Positions 49,027 through 58,107 of a stretch of DNA of 64,000 nt are shown piece by piece. Both the position numbers and the translations under genes were made by a program. Below the pieces are notes generated by a model. It ran no database searches and was not told the DNA's origin. It saw only the letters and a program-made list of their open reading frames with translations. The stretch spans positions 248,001 to 312,000 of the forward strand of contig NZ_BSTL01000012.1 in assembly GCF_030269485.1 (NCBI RefSeq), in the 5' to 3' direction. Source of the DNA: Actinoplanes sp. NBRC 103695. Lineage in GTDB: Bacteria > Actinomycetota > Actinomycetes > Mycobacteriales > Micromonosporaceae. Numbering within the stretch: the first letter of the stretch is position 1; each line of letters begins with the position of its first letter.

Positions 49027-50265
49027 TCACCCCAGGTCATCCGGCACGGGCAGCGCGCTGCCCTTGGCGAATTCCTTCCAGCTGACGTTCCAGGGGGTCC
49101 AGCCGTTGCCGTAGTCCAGCTTGTCGCCGGTACCGGTAACGGTGACCGGGTCACCGATGAGGGTCTTGTCGAAGAGCCACCGCGCGTTCGACGGCGAGAC
49201 GTTGACGCAGCCGTGCGACACGTTGTTGCGTCCCTGTGAGCCCACCGACCACGGCGCCGAGTGGATGTACTGCCCCGACCAGGTCAGACGCTGGGCGTAC
49301 TCGATGTTGGTGCGGTAGCCGCTGGCGCCGTCGGTGTCGGTGGTGTCGAAGACGGTCGACGCCTTCTTCTCCATCACGACCATCTTGCCGCTGGACGACG
49401 GGGTCGAGCTCTTGCCCAGGCTGACCGGCATCGTCTTGATCGTCTTGCCGTCCTGGACCACGGTCATCTTCTTGGTCTTGTTGTCGACCTTCATCTCGAA
49501 GTCGCGCCCGATCTTGGACTTCGCGGCGCGGTCCTGGTCGCCGTACCGTCCGCCGCCGGTCGGCAGGCCACCCACCGCGAGCCGCACGGTCAGGGTCGTC
49601 CCCGGCTTCCAGTGCTCCGGCGCCCGGTAGTAGGCCTGGGTGCCGCTCGAGGTCCACGACCAGGTGCCGGGCTGCGCCGGCTCGGTCTTGACCAACATCC
49701 GCTTCTGTACGGCGGCCCGGTCCTTCTTCTTGATCCCGGGGTTGAACTCGGCCACCACCGGCATCGCCACGCCGTACGTCCGGTCGTCGAACAGGTAGAG
49801 GCCGGTGCCGGTCTCCTTGCCCGCCTTGCCCATGGTGGTGAAGCTCGTGGTGGCGGTCTTCTCGGTGCCGGCCGCGTCGGCGGCGACGACCGTGGCCGCG
49901 TACGCCTGCTTGGTCTTGAGGGGTTTGGCCGGGATCCAGCTGGAGCCGTCCTCGCGCATCTCGCCCGCGACGTTGCCGCCCTTGGAGTCGCGCAGCGCGA
50001 CGCTCTTGACCGTGCCGCCGGTGACTGTGACGCCGATCTCAGCGCTGATGGGCACGTCTTTCTTACCCGTGGCAGGCGTCACAGCGATCTGCACGTCACC
50101 GGCCGGCGCCGACTGCTGTTGAGCGACCTCGGATGGACCCGACGAGGCGCCCGGCGTGCTGCCGACCCACGCGGACGAGTCTTTGTCGTCGTCACCGCAC
50201 GCGGCGAGTCCCAGCGGGGCGAGTACCGCCACCGCAACGACCGCCACCAGCCGCCTGCTGACCAT
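49027..50265 (-). CDS. L,D-transpeptidase lipoprotein, paralogue 2
   Basis: The protein has 412 residues from the ATG at 50265 (MVSRRLVAVVAVAVLAPLGLAAC, lipobox LAAC). The architecture equals paralogue 1: Ig-like domains, then a YkuD domain with IHSAPWSVGSQGRNNVSHGCVNVSPSNARWLF. The two proteins share most catalytic-domain residues and both end with a W-x-W-x-S-W-x-EF/Y-x-KGSAL motif, indicating a tandem duplication. Mycobacterial LdtMt2 has the same domain layout. Confidence 0.95.
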   Translation of the reverse strand: MVSRRLVAVVAVAVLAPLGLAACGDDDKDSSAWVGSTPGASSGPSEVAQQQSAPAGDVQIAVTPATGKKDVPISAEIGVTVTGGTVKSVALRDSKGGNVAGEMREDGSSWIPAKPLKTKQAYAATVVAADAAGTEKTATTSFTTMGKAGKETGTGLYLFDDRTYGVAMPVVAEFNPGIKKKDRAAVQKRMLVKTEPAQPGTWSWTSSGTQAYYRAPEHWKPGTTLTVRLAVGGLPTGGGRYGDQDRAAKSKIGRDFEMKVDNKTKKMTVVQDGKTIKTMPVSLGKSSTPSSSGKMVVMEKKASTVFDTTDTDGASGYRTNIEYAQRLTWSGQYIHSAPWSVGSQGRNNVSHGCVNVSPSNARWLFDKTLIGDPVTVTGTGDKLDYGNGWTPWNVSWKEFAKGSALPVPDDLG

Positions 50266-50426
50266 CCTTGATCCCCGTTCTCGTGTTGTCGCGCGCACAT
50301 ACTGCCCTACGCACGCAACTTCCGGTGTCAACCCGTCGGTTCCTTTGACGCGTCGTGACACCCCTGGCGTTGCCCGATTGGAAGCACGACTTTCGCGCGT
50401 GCTAAGGTTTCATCCGTTGTCAGGGA

Positions 50427-50499
50427 GCGCCGCTAGCTCAACTGGCAGAGCAGCGGACTCTTAATCCGCGGGTTGTAGGTTCAAGTCCTACGCGGCGTA
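50427..50499 (+). tRNA. tRNA-Lys (anticodon CUU)
   Basis: The cloverleaf is complete: acceptor GCGCCGC/GCGGCGT, D-arm GCTC/GAGC, anticodon loop CTCTTAA with CUU, T-arm GTAGG/CCTAC. The acceptor closes with a G1-U72 wobble pair, unusual at this position. The following DNA is unlike the core genome, so the 3' end may be a recombined attachment site. Confidence 0.95.
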
Positions 50500-50508
50500 C
50501 GGGTGATC

Positions 50509-50551
50509 ATGGCCATGACCAGGCGTTTTATGCCTGGTCATGGCCATTTTT
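50509..50551 (+). terminator. Strong terminator after tRNA-Lys
   Basis: A perfect 16-bp stem (50509-50524 with 50532-50547) with a 7-nt loop is followed by TTTT. It is the only terminator in the window with both a long stem and a U-run. It would stop tRNA-Lys transcription before the island. Confidence 0.9.
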
Positions 50552-50600
50552 CGTCCCTTGTGGACGAATGCGTGATCCGTGCGTGATCTGGAGACGCTGA

Positions 50601-50648
50601 CACCTGGGGGCAGCGGGTGGCATTCGCCGCCACGGCGGTCCCCAGGTG
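50601..50648 (-). terminator. Nested hairpin at the end of the 515-residue gene operon
   Basis: A 9-bp stem (CACCTGGGG at 50601-50609 with 50640-50648) encloses a second stem (CCGCC/GGCGG). It lies about 107 bases beyond the stop of the leftward two-gene operon. The tRNA-Lys side (50552-50600) also shows a direct repeat TGCGTGATC (twice, 11 bases apart). Confidence 0.5.
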
Positions 50649-50754
50649 ATCCAGGCCACCCGGGAAAATGGTCCGTCGTCGTCGCCCGGATCCGTGGTTC
50701 GCGGGCCCGCGTGCCGCCCCGTTCCTGATCCTTAGGATCGTCCGATCGAGGAGC

Positions 50755-52302
50755 CTAGGCGCTCTCGGATTCGGGGTCGGTTGCGCCGGTGAGAGGCAGG
50801 GCTTGGGCGGCCGTGAGCGCGGAAAAGTCGGACGGTTGACTATGGGCGAGCAGCTCTGCGGCTCGGACCAGTGAGGCGATCGATGCACCTCCGCGCCCGG
50901 CGGTTACGGTCATTTCCGTAAAGTCAACGTTCAAGTTCCCGAGCTTCTCGTCGTCGTCGGGCCGGCGGACGTGAACCTTGGTGACTTGGTAACTGTCATC
51001 GATCGATGACCGGATCCGCACAACGTCTGAACTGACGTCACCGCTCCCTTCGGCACCGACATAGATCCGCCGCGACAAGCCGCGCAGGTCGACTGAGTCG
51101 AGCGCGAATTCGCTGATCAATGGCGAGATGTCGTCCCAGTTCGCGGCGGCGCTGGCGGTGCGTCCCTTCAACCTACGAGCATCGGATGCGATGAATAGCC
51201 GCCACGGACCCGCGTCGGCGGTAAGCAGCCGGTTGTTGATGGACCAGAAGGAGTCGCCGCGGTTCAGGCCCGCCAGCTCGGACTCGTCTTCCATCTCAAA
51301 GTCAGCGGTCCGCAACATTGAGGCCGAGATCGCGACGTTGGAATCCTCATCGTACGAGTTGTTGAGCACCAGCTGCGCTCGTTTGCCCGTCCAAGTCTCA
51401 AGGTTCGGCACGACGAGAGGGGTTACGTCCATTTCCGCCAGCGCGTTACCCAGCTCTTCGAGCCTCTCCAGCGACATCATCGACCCGATGTAGTGCCAGA
51501 GCCGCGTGTTGGCGCGCGCGGTCTCGTCGACGAGCAGATACGGGATGAGGACACGAAGCTCGACTTCGGATAGCTCTCCGCTTCCGCCGGCAATAGAGTC
51601 GATGATGTCGGTCGAGAGCCCGAGCCCGAGCCTGAGCAGCTCGGCCGAGCGCCGCAGACGCAGAGAGGCGTCGGGAGCGAACATCTCGTCGGCGGTCTCC
51701 TGGAAAGTCGCCAGGAATTGTTCGGTGAGGGCGGTGCCGGTTTCCGGCGGCGTGGCGCTCTGCGCAAGCCGTTCGATGTCATGGGGAGTCAGCAGGCCGC
51801 GACCGCCCTTGAGGAGGTTCGCCTGCACCAGACGCAGCAGCGGGGCCTCCTCCCGGCCACGCGAGGTGGAGCGTTGAGTATCGAATGGCGTCGCCATGTC
51901 CGCTAGCGAGACCACATCGGTAACGAGTACGCGATTAGCTTCCCGGGCTTGCTCGCGCAGTGGGCTGGACGCAACGGAAGGCTCGTCAAGGGCGGTGAGG
52001 GAGAGGACGACGGGTTCCTGGCGGGCCAGGCTTCGCACATCTCGTTCGGTCGCCTCGGGCCGAAGGTCGTTCCTAAGAAAGATCGGCCGTTCGTCTCGCT
52101 TGCCCGCATCGTTCCACTCCACCACGAGATCCGGCATGTAGGTGTGGTTGAAGTAGTTCGTGAGGACGACGTTGGCATCGGGGCTGAGTGACGTGACCTC
52201 TTGCGCAACCGCCTGCTTGACACCGTTGACGATGTCGTCCGGGTTGTTCGACGCCATCGCTGAGCGGATCTGCTCGGTCACGGCGAGGCTGCGCGTGCTC
52301 AC
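50755..52302 (-). CDS. Unknown 515-residue island protein
   Basis: I do not recognise a family. The N-terminal part has MPDLVVEWNDAGKRDERPIFLRNDL (about residues 56-80), a PD-x(4)-EW pattern that recalls nuclease-like folds but lacks the usual Lys. The middle is helical (DEMFAPDASLRLRRSAELLRLG). The C-terminal third has beta-strand patterns (KVHVRRPDDDEKLGNLNVDFTEMTVTAGRG). Its start overlaps the stop of the nuclease-like gene (ATGA), so both proteins work together. Codon use is less GC-biased than in the core genome. A defence role is an inference from location. Confidence 0.7.
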   Translation of the reverse strand: MSTRSLAVTEQIRSAMASNNPDDIVNGVKQAVAQEVTSLSPDANVVLTNYFNHTYMPDLVVEWNDAGKRDERPIFLRNDLRPEATERDVRSLARQEPVVLSLTALDEPSVASSPLREQAREANRVLVTDVVSLADMATPFDTQRSTSRGREEAPLLRLVQANLLKGGRGLLTPHDIERLAQSATPPETGTALTEQFLATFQETADEMFAPDASLRLRRSAELLRLGLGLSTDIIDSIAGGSGELSEVELRVLIPYLLVDETARANTRLWHYIGSMMSLERLEELGNALAEMDVTPLVVPNLETWTGKRAQLVLNNSYDEDSNVAISASMLRTADFEMEDESELAGLNRGDSFWSINNRLLTADAGPWRLFIASDARRLKGRTASAAANWDDISPLISEFALDSVDLRGLSRRIYVGAEGSGDVSSDVVRIRSSIDDSYQVTKVHVRRPDDDEKLGNLNVDFTEMTVTAGRGGASIASLVRAAELLAHSQPSDFSALTAAQALPLTGATDPESESA

Positions 52303-52880
52303 CTCATACCCTTCCGGTTAAGCGTGCTCTCGACCAGGGCCAACTCTTGGGGTGTGAGCATGAAGTCCTCCTGGCGCCGGTTGACGACGAACACTTCAAC
52401 CCGGGCGGCAGCGATGGCCAACGTGTCGACGTTGATCTCGTTGTCCGCAAGTGCCTCCGGGTGATGAGCCTCAAGTGCCGTTTTCATCCGCTCAGCCGTG
52501 GTCAAGTCAGCCCAGTCCGTCGAGCTGAATGGCATACGCGTGATCCACCAGAACTCACGGCGGGCGTCCAATCCGTCCTTGAGGTCCTGAGCCGTGATGC
52601 TGTACGCGTTGGCAAGGAACTCCCAGTACTCCTTCGCCTGCTTCCCGCCCACCGAGTCGTAGCCTTTGGATTCGATGTACAGGGGCGTCTTCGGGCTCCC
52701 GTAGATGCACCCGAACAGGTCGTAGAGCTTTTTCTTCCCGTCAAGACGCGTCAGCTGACAAATCGGAGCATTGTGGTAAGCGTCGAAGGGGAGTTCGATC
52801 CACGTCGTACTCTCCAACCACCGCTTGGCCAGGTCGGCGCCATCGATGCCCTTCTGCTGTATGGGTTCCGCCACCGACAT
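52299..52880 (-). CDS. PD-(D/E)XK nuclease-like protein, island
   Basis: The protein has 193 residues from the ATG at 52880; an ATG at 52916 would add 12. TATCCT lies about 12 bases before 52880 and may be the -10 element of a leaderless transcript. Asp54 (KKKLYDLFGC) and Glu70-Ser-Lys72 (PLYIESKGYDSVGG) fit the D...E-x-K active site of restriction-like nucleases. It ends in a helical region (FVVNRRQEDFMLTPQELALVES). It is the first gene of a two-gene operon with the 515-residue protein. Function is unknown. Confidence 0.7.
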   Translation of the reverse strand: MSVAEPIQQKGIDGADLAKRWLESTTWIELPFDAYHNAPICQLTRLDGKKKLYDLFGCIYGSPKTPLYIESKGYDSVGGKQAKEYWEFLANAYSITAQDLKDGLDARREFWWITRMPFSSTDWADLTTAERMKTALEAHHPEALADNEINVDTLAIAAARVEVFVVNRRQEDFMLTPQELALVESTLNRKGMR

Positions 52881-53101
52881 GTAAGCAGGATAGCGACCCT
52901 GAGTGATCATCCTCATCCGCAGGGTGGTGATCGATCAGGTGTCCGTTCGGGCACTTCGCACGAGCGAAGTCGATTCGCGTTCCTAAGAGCTGCCGCGTCG
53001 GACGTCTGGGGCGGCTCGCCGCTTGTGCACAGGCTGCGGATGGAACATGTGTACGACGACGGCCTACGGTGTCGCCGTGGGACCCGCTCGGCCAGAGCGG
53101 G
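52881..53101. other. Upstream region of the nuclease-like gene and element flank
   Basis: I see no gene here. It carries the probable promoter of the leftward operon and ends at the left target-site copy GCGGG (53097-53101) of the inserted element. Confidence 0.4.
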
Positions 53102-53146
53102 TGTGACTTTCGGCGTCAGTTGTCACCTTCGGCGAGAGCTGTCACC
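53102..53146 (+). repeat. Left terminal repeat of the element with internal copies
   Basis: The terminal unit begins TGTGACTTTCGGCG (53102). A second unit TGTCACCTTCGGCG starts at 53121 and a third, TGTCACC, at 53140, so the period is 19 bases. Regularly spaced subterminal units are binding-site arrays in IS21-type elements. Confidence 0.85.
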
Positions 53147-53280
53147 GGCCCGCACCACTAGGTGCCCAAAGAAGGTCGCCTTTGCGGCTTCACGGCTACC
53201 CTCCGTCACGGCGCGCTGATTCCGTCGATACGCCGATGAGCGGACGTCTCACGAACCTGTTGTGACGGGACGCGACTGGG

Positions 53281-56200
53281 CTAGGTGAAGCTGATTTGCC
53301 CTGCCGCTGCTCGTGTCATCGTCACCGTCGTCCCCGAGAGGCTGAAGTCGAGGGGTAGGCCACTGTCGAGAACCGCGGAGACTCCCGCGTGATCACGTGC
53401 GGCGACCACGCCGAGGCCCGATCTGTTCTCGGCCAGGATGTTGAGCTCATCCCCGTCGTTCGAAGCGGCGATCGTCACCGGGACGGGCTCAGCAGTTGGC
53501 TCCGCGGTGAGACGAACCTGCGCAGTGACAGATCCGGTTGCCATCATCTCGCCGAGCTTGTGCCGGTCTCCGCCCTGGACGTACTGCAGCAAGTCGAGGA
53601 CATCCGTCGGGGTTGCACCGAGATTGGCGCGCCAGCCGTGGATGTGCTGCTCGCTCAGGTACTCGCGCAGACTGGGCTCATCAAGCTCGCCGTCTCGTGC
53701 GATCCGGCCGAGGTCACGTGCCAGCGTCCGAGACTTCACGTCGTGGACGAGCAGGTCGATCGCCAGAGGCGTGTCGACGCCGTAGCGCAGGTGAGCGGCG
53801 GTGCTCGCCAACAGCTGCAGGGGGCTAAGGCGTGACAGCAGGATGTCGTTCGCCTGGGCGATGAGGAGACCGACGGTCCACGCCAGGTAGTGCTGTATAC
53901 CCTCACTGATCCCGTCGACCATCTGCTCGAGCCGGAACCCCGCGTCGGCGACCTCGTGGAGGTGCGTGTCGGCGAGTTCGGTGAGATCACGACCGGCAAT
54001 CCAGTCGCGTACGATCGCGTCGACATCCACGTCAACCGGTGTGCCCCTAGGTGAGCTGCGGAAGCGCCAGTGCCTATTCGCCTCCGGCAGCTGCAGGAGC
54101 CGGGTGTATACGTCCTGGTTGGCGAACACGTCAAGCGTCTCGTCGAGCGTGTACTCGCCGAAACCGCCGAGGCGCTGCACCTCGTCGGCCAGGCTCGTTG
54201 CGATCGACTCGATGACAGCGGCCGACCCAAGACTCGTCCCGGCCTGCGCCCAACGGCGGCGGGATGCCAGCGGTGTCTGCGCGTACTGGACAGCGACGGC
54301 ATCCGCGAGGGCAAGCCATCGCGCTTTTAGATCGTCAGGCAGCTGGGTGAACGCGAACAGGCGGGTGACGATGTCCTGCCACGTGCGAGTATCGGCGAGG
54401 CTGGGGACGAGATCGAGGGCGTGCAAAACGAACCAGACGTAGTTGACGAATCCTCCAGGCTCCCCGTCGTAGGGAAGCTGGAGGATCGCATCCTGTGTGC
54501 TGGCCACCAGGGCTTCTGCCTCGGCGAGAGCGGTCAGCGCGGTGTGGGAATCGAGGGTGGAGCGGACTTCCAAGTCGCTCGGTGCGGGTGCCAGTCGGTC
54601 GAAGTCGCTGCCTCTCAGCTTCCTTGACACGGCGAGCACGATCCAGCCTTCGGATTCCTTGCCGGCCCGGCCGGCCCGGCCGACCGCGTTGAGCAGTTGC
54701 GCGGCGGACATCTGCTGACCAGGATCCTGCCCGTCGTACTCGGTCGTCGCGATGACGACGGTTCGGACGGGCAGGTTCACCCCGTCAGTGAGGGTGCTCG
54801 TTGCGACGACCGCTCTAATCGTCTCGCTGCGGATCGCGTCCTCGACGGCTTCCTGCACCTCAACGGGCAGCCCGGCGTGGTGGTACGCCACGCCTTTGCG
54901 GACGCACCTGATCATGGGGTGCTCGCTGCCGAGCCGGGCGGCGAGCGCGTCGGCTAGGCCCTGGGAGCGGGGGTCATCGTCCAGCTCGGCGGCCATCGTG
55001 CTGGCTGCGTCGCGTGCCGTCGCTCGCTGGGTGACCACCATCAAAAGGCTCCCCGCTCGAAGCAGCAGGGTAGCTGTCTTGGCGGTCGTCACGTAGTTGG
55101 GTGACGTGTTTCCCTTCCCAGTAACGCGTTTGTTATCCGCGCCGAGGACGAGCTGGCCGATCGGGGTGTCGTCACTAGTAACGAGGTGCTTCTCTGTGGC
55201 GCTCGTCGGGCGGACGGCGAGCCGGGCACGCAGGTCGTACCGGGTCTTGTCCGCCGCACCACGCCTCCCGGTGACGACCGTTCGGCTCATTTCGATCTTC
55301 TCGGTGGTGGTCAGGACGCTCAGGCGCCGAGGGGCCCGCCACTCGTCGGTGAACAGCACCTCTCCTTGCCCGGCCGACGTCCAGGCGGCGAGGGAAGCGG
55401 CGTTGCCTATTACGCCGGAGAGCAGCATTAGCCTGGCGCCGCTGGCGTCTAGAAGAGTCAGTAGTCCTTCGAGTAGCAGGCCGCGTCCACCGGACTGAGC
55501 GATGAGGTGGGCCTCGTCGATGATGAACAGACTGAACCGGCTGAGCACGTCCTGCGGCGACTGTCGCAGCGCGTTCATGAGCCGCTCGGGGGTCATCACT
55601 TCAACCTGCGGCAGCTGACCCTCGCGGCCACCGGGCTCCGCAGCGCCGCCGACGTCCTGCACGCCGAAGCCGTCGGGAAGGTCTGCGCCGAGCCTCCGGC
55701 CGAGGTAGCGAAGGCGGGACCGGAGCGCTTGGCGCATCTCCCGGCCAAGGCTACGCAGCGGGGTGACGTAGCAGACGTCGCGGTCGTCTTGTGCCGTGTG
55801 CGCACAGATGACCAGCTGGGCGAGCAGTGTTTTGCCGGCGCTCGTCGGGACCGACACCAGCAGCCGCGAGGTTGTCTGGCTGAGCGGGCTGATCGTCGGG
55901 TGGGCGATAAGCCCGCGCTGCGGCGGCCAAAGCGTCAGAACGGGCTGCCGGTCGAGGGTGAACGCCTGCTTCACAGCTGCGGGGAGGTCTGGTGGAAGGA
56001 CTGCCCAGACGCTGCTTTCGCTGAGCCCGTCCGTCTGGGCGAGCAGGTGCCCGGCGACCCAGCGGGTGTCCAAGTCGCTGAGGCCGACCTCGTTATTCAC
56101 AACGCGCCGTAGATGGCCGCGGGCTGCTTCAAGAGCGTCGGTAGCGCCTTCTCGCAAATACCTGACGAGGTCGGCGACGCCTCGCAGGAGCCGCTGCGTC

Positions 56201-56778
56201 GGGCCGAACATGGTCCCGTCGAGGTTTTCAAGCTGAGCGCCGCGGGTCAGCGCGGCTGCGGCGGAGGCCCAGGTGCGCAGGTGTCGATTGAGGGTGGTCA
56301 TGTCGAGGCCGAGGAACAAAATCCCGGCGTGTAGCGCGATGTCTCCGCTCTCGATGAACTCGGCGGGCTCGGCGAGGAGGTCCCGAAGCTTGCGGTGGAC
56401 GGCGCCGGCGTTCGGGCTCTCGTCGGCCAGGTGGTACCCAACCTGCGCGGCGAACGCGGTGGCCAGACGCACCGAGCCGGTCTCCGCGGGGTCATCCAGG
56501 AGCAGGTCGAGGACGTGGGCGCTGACGGCGAACGCGCGACGACGCTGCGCAGCCGGGTAGTGAGATGTTTCGGCGGTCGAGGCGATGCCGTGCAGGTACC
56601 AAGCTGCGCGGCGCAACGGTGTCAGGTCGGCCCGGAATCCCGTTTCGGTGAGGCCACGGACGAGCTCGATTTCCAGCTCGGCGATGAGGGCGGTCAGCTC
56701 GGCGACCGTCGGGAGCTCACTGAGCTGGACATCACCGAAGGCGCCTGCGAGGTGCTCTGCAGCTAGAGCGCGGTCCAC
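53281..56778 (-). CDS. Ski2-like DEAD/DEAH-box helicase, HamB-like
   Basis: The protein has 1165 residues from a GTG. The N-terminal about 290 residues are helical and unassigned. Helicase motifs are: Walker A PTSAGKT (311-317), motif II DEAH (421-424), later TSTLTDGVNLPVRTVVIATTEYDG (motif V region) and NAVGRAGRAG (motif VI, Ski2 pattern). The C-terminal about 450 residues are helical, with a final beta domain. It overlaps the nuclease-like gene by 16 bases. The nuclease-plus-Ski2-helicase pair matches the Hachiman (HamA-HamB) layout; family membership needs a profile search. Confidence 0.85.
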   Translation of the reverse strand: MDRALAAEHLAGAFGDVQLSELPTVAELTALIAELEIELVRGLTETGFRADLTPLRRAAWYLHGIASTAETSHYPAAQRRRAFAVSAHVLDLLLDDPAETGSVRLATAFAAQVGYHLADESPNAGAVHRKLRDLLAEPAEFIESGDIALHAGILFLGLDMTTLNRHLRTWASAAAALTRGAQLENLDGTMFGPTQRLLRGVADLVRYLREGATDALEAARGHLRRVVNNEVGLSDLDTRWVAGHLLAQTDGLSESSVWAVLPPDLPAAVKQAFTLDRQPVLTLWPPQRGLIAHPTISPLSQTTSRLLVSVPTSAGKTLLAQLVICAHTAQDDRDVCYVTPLRSLGREMRQALRSRLRYLGRRLGADLPDGFGVQDVGGAAEPGGREGQLPQVEVMTPERLMNALRQSPQDVLSRFSLFIIDEAHLIAQSGGRGLLLEGLLTLLDASGARLMLLSGVIGNAASLAAWTSAGQGEVLFTDEWRAPRRLSVLTTTEKIEMSRTVVTGRRGAADKTRYDLRARLAVRPTSATEKHLVTSDDTPIGQLVLGADNKRVTGKGNTSPNYVTTAKTATLLLRAGSLLMVVTQRATARDAASTMAAELDDDPRSQGLADALAARLGSEHPMIRCVRKGVAYHHAGLPVEVQEAVEDAIRSETIRAVVATSTLTDGVNLPVRTVVIATTEYDGQDPGQQMSAAQLLNAVGRAGRAGKESEGWIVLAVSRKLRGSDFDRLAPAPSDLEVRSTLDSHTALTALAEAEALVASTQDAILQLPYDGEPGGFVNYVWFVLHALDLVPSLADTRTWQDIVTRLFAFTQLPDDLKARWLALADAVAVQYAQTPLASRRRWAQAGTSLGSAAVIESIATSLADEVQRLGGFGEYTLDETLDVFANQDVYTRLLQLPEANRHWRFRSSPRGTPVDVDVDAIVRDWIAGRDLTELADTHLHEVADAGFRLEQMVDGISEGIQHYLAWTVGLLIAQANDILLSRLSPLQLLASTAAHLRYGVDTPLAIDLLVHDVKSRTLARDLGRIARDGELDEPSLREYLSEQHIHGWRANLGATPTDVLDLLQYVQGGDRHKLGEMMATGSVTAQVRLTAEPTAEPVPVTIAASNDGDELNILAENRSGLGVVAARDHAGVSAVLDSGLPLDFSLSGTTVTMTRAAAGQISFT

Positions 56779-57695
56779 GCGTACCTCCTCACCGTCCTGG
56801 CGAGTTCGTCGTAGCCGTCGATGCTCGTGGCGAGGCCGCGCAGCTGACCCGGCTTGTTCAGCAGCGGCAGCTTGGAGGCCATGTTGGTGAACGGCGTCGC
56901 GGGCAGCGTCTGGTGCGTCGCAAGGGTCACCCCAGCGCCGACAAGCTCGTCACCTTGGACCCACGCGCCGGGGACCTCGGCGATGAAGGTAACTATCGCG
57001 TCGGAGGTGCCGTTCGAGGACTGGGCGAACGTGCCGACAATCTTGGCGACGTACCGCTGCCCGTGGTCCGCGAGCTGCTTGTATGCCTTGTTCAGGCTTG
57101 TCGAAAGTGGACCTTTTCCGGTGTTCTTCTTGCTCTCCCAGAGCCGAAACCGCAGCGTCCCAGCGATGGGCTCGTAGATCGTGAAGGCGTCGCCGCCGGC
57201 GTCGGTCACGTCACCCTTCGGGTCGGGCTGTACCCGCACCACTGGGTTGTCCTTGGTGAGCAGGTGCCAGAGCCACTCGCCGACGTGCCCTTGCAGGTGG
57301 GTCTCGCTCTTTTCGGCTCCCGGCAGGCCAAACACCGGCTCCACGAACGAGCCGACCGTCACGCTGGTCGGCGCTGGAATCTTTGTACCGGCAAGGGTGT
57401 GCTGTCGCCACGCATCGTATAACTGAGTCGCAGGGCCGAACCGGGCCTGCATGATCGTGTCGATAAGCACCCAGGCCAGGGCACCGGTCTCCTGATCACC
57501 AAGGCTGACGGCGACGTGCGAACTCCACTCGCATTTACCGGCCGCGGCGGCACCATCGTGAGACACACGTGGCAGATAATCCCCTACGGTCAGGCGGTTG
57601 TTGGTTCGGGCGAACCGCTCGGACTGCTCAGGCGTCGGGCCAGCCGGGGCGGCCGTCGGCTGCGGCCCCAAGGGCGCGGTGGGAGATGTCGTCAC
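56763..57695 (-). CDS. PD-(D/E)XK nuclease-like partner, HamA-like (DUF1837?)
   Basis: The protein has 310 residues from a GTG. After a disordered Pro/Ala-rich N-terminus comes a domain with Glu140 (HVGEWLWHLL), Asp169 (AGGDAFTIYE) and Glu187-Ser-Lys189 (LRFRLWESKKNTG). The E...D...E-x-K order and spacing fit restriction-like nucleases, and the GE...GxDA...LWxxK pattern recalls HamA/DUF1837. The stop lies inside the start region of the helicase gene, so both are translated together. The assignment to HamA is a pattern match only (moderate). Confidence 0.6.
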   Translation of the reverse strand: MTTSPTAPLGPQPTAAPAGPTPEQSERFARTNNRLTVGDYLPRVSHDGAAAAGKCEWSSHVAVSLGDQETGALAWVLIDTIMQARFGPATQLYDAWRQHTLAGTKIPAPTSVTVGSFVEPVFGLPGAEKSETHLQGHVGEWLWHLLTKDNPVVRVQPDPKGDVTDAGGDAFTIYEPIAGTLRFRLWESKKNTGKGPLSTSLNKAYKQLADHGQRYVAKIVGTFAQSSNGTSDAIVTFIAEVPGAWVQGDELVGAGVTLATHQTLPATPFTNMASKLPLLNKPGQLRGLATSIDGYDELARTVRRYAWTAL

Positions 57696-58107
57696 AACCG
57701 CCTGCCAGGGTATGTGCGGGCCCTGACCGGTACGACGTCAATCGAAAGCGGCCATCCCGCCGCACGGTGCGGCCGGTGGGGCGTCGAGGTCATGGTCCGA
57801 TCATTCCGTAGACGGAGTGGCAGTGCTATGTGCTTGCTGCGACGAGCGCCGCTTTGGCCCCGCCCTCGCGGAGGGCAGGCATGCGCGGCCCCCGTCGGAC
57901 CCTGTCCGCCTCTGCCACCGATCGTGCTCGCTGCCGAAGACCTGAATAGCACCCGTGTCACCGAGAGTGATGAGCGTCCGACGCGGGGCGGGAGCAATTC
58001 AGTGCCAATCAGCGCCGAAAACCCGTACCGGTGACACCTAAAACCGAAAATCGGTGACAACTACCGCCGAAACTCGATCACGGCCGCTGCTGTCGGAGTC
58101 CCCCAAT
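57696..58107. other. Promoter side of the element with four subterminal repeats
   Basis: There is no gene here. It holds the upstream region of the nuclease-helicase operon and three direct copies of a 23-base unit (start 58002, degenerate; 58030; 58053) of pattern GGTGACANCTNNNNCCGAAA. The fourth copy is the right terminal repeat at 58108-58133. Confidence 0.7.
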
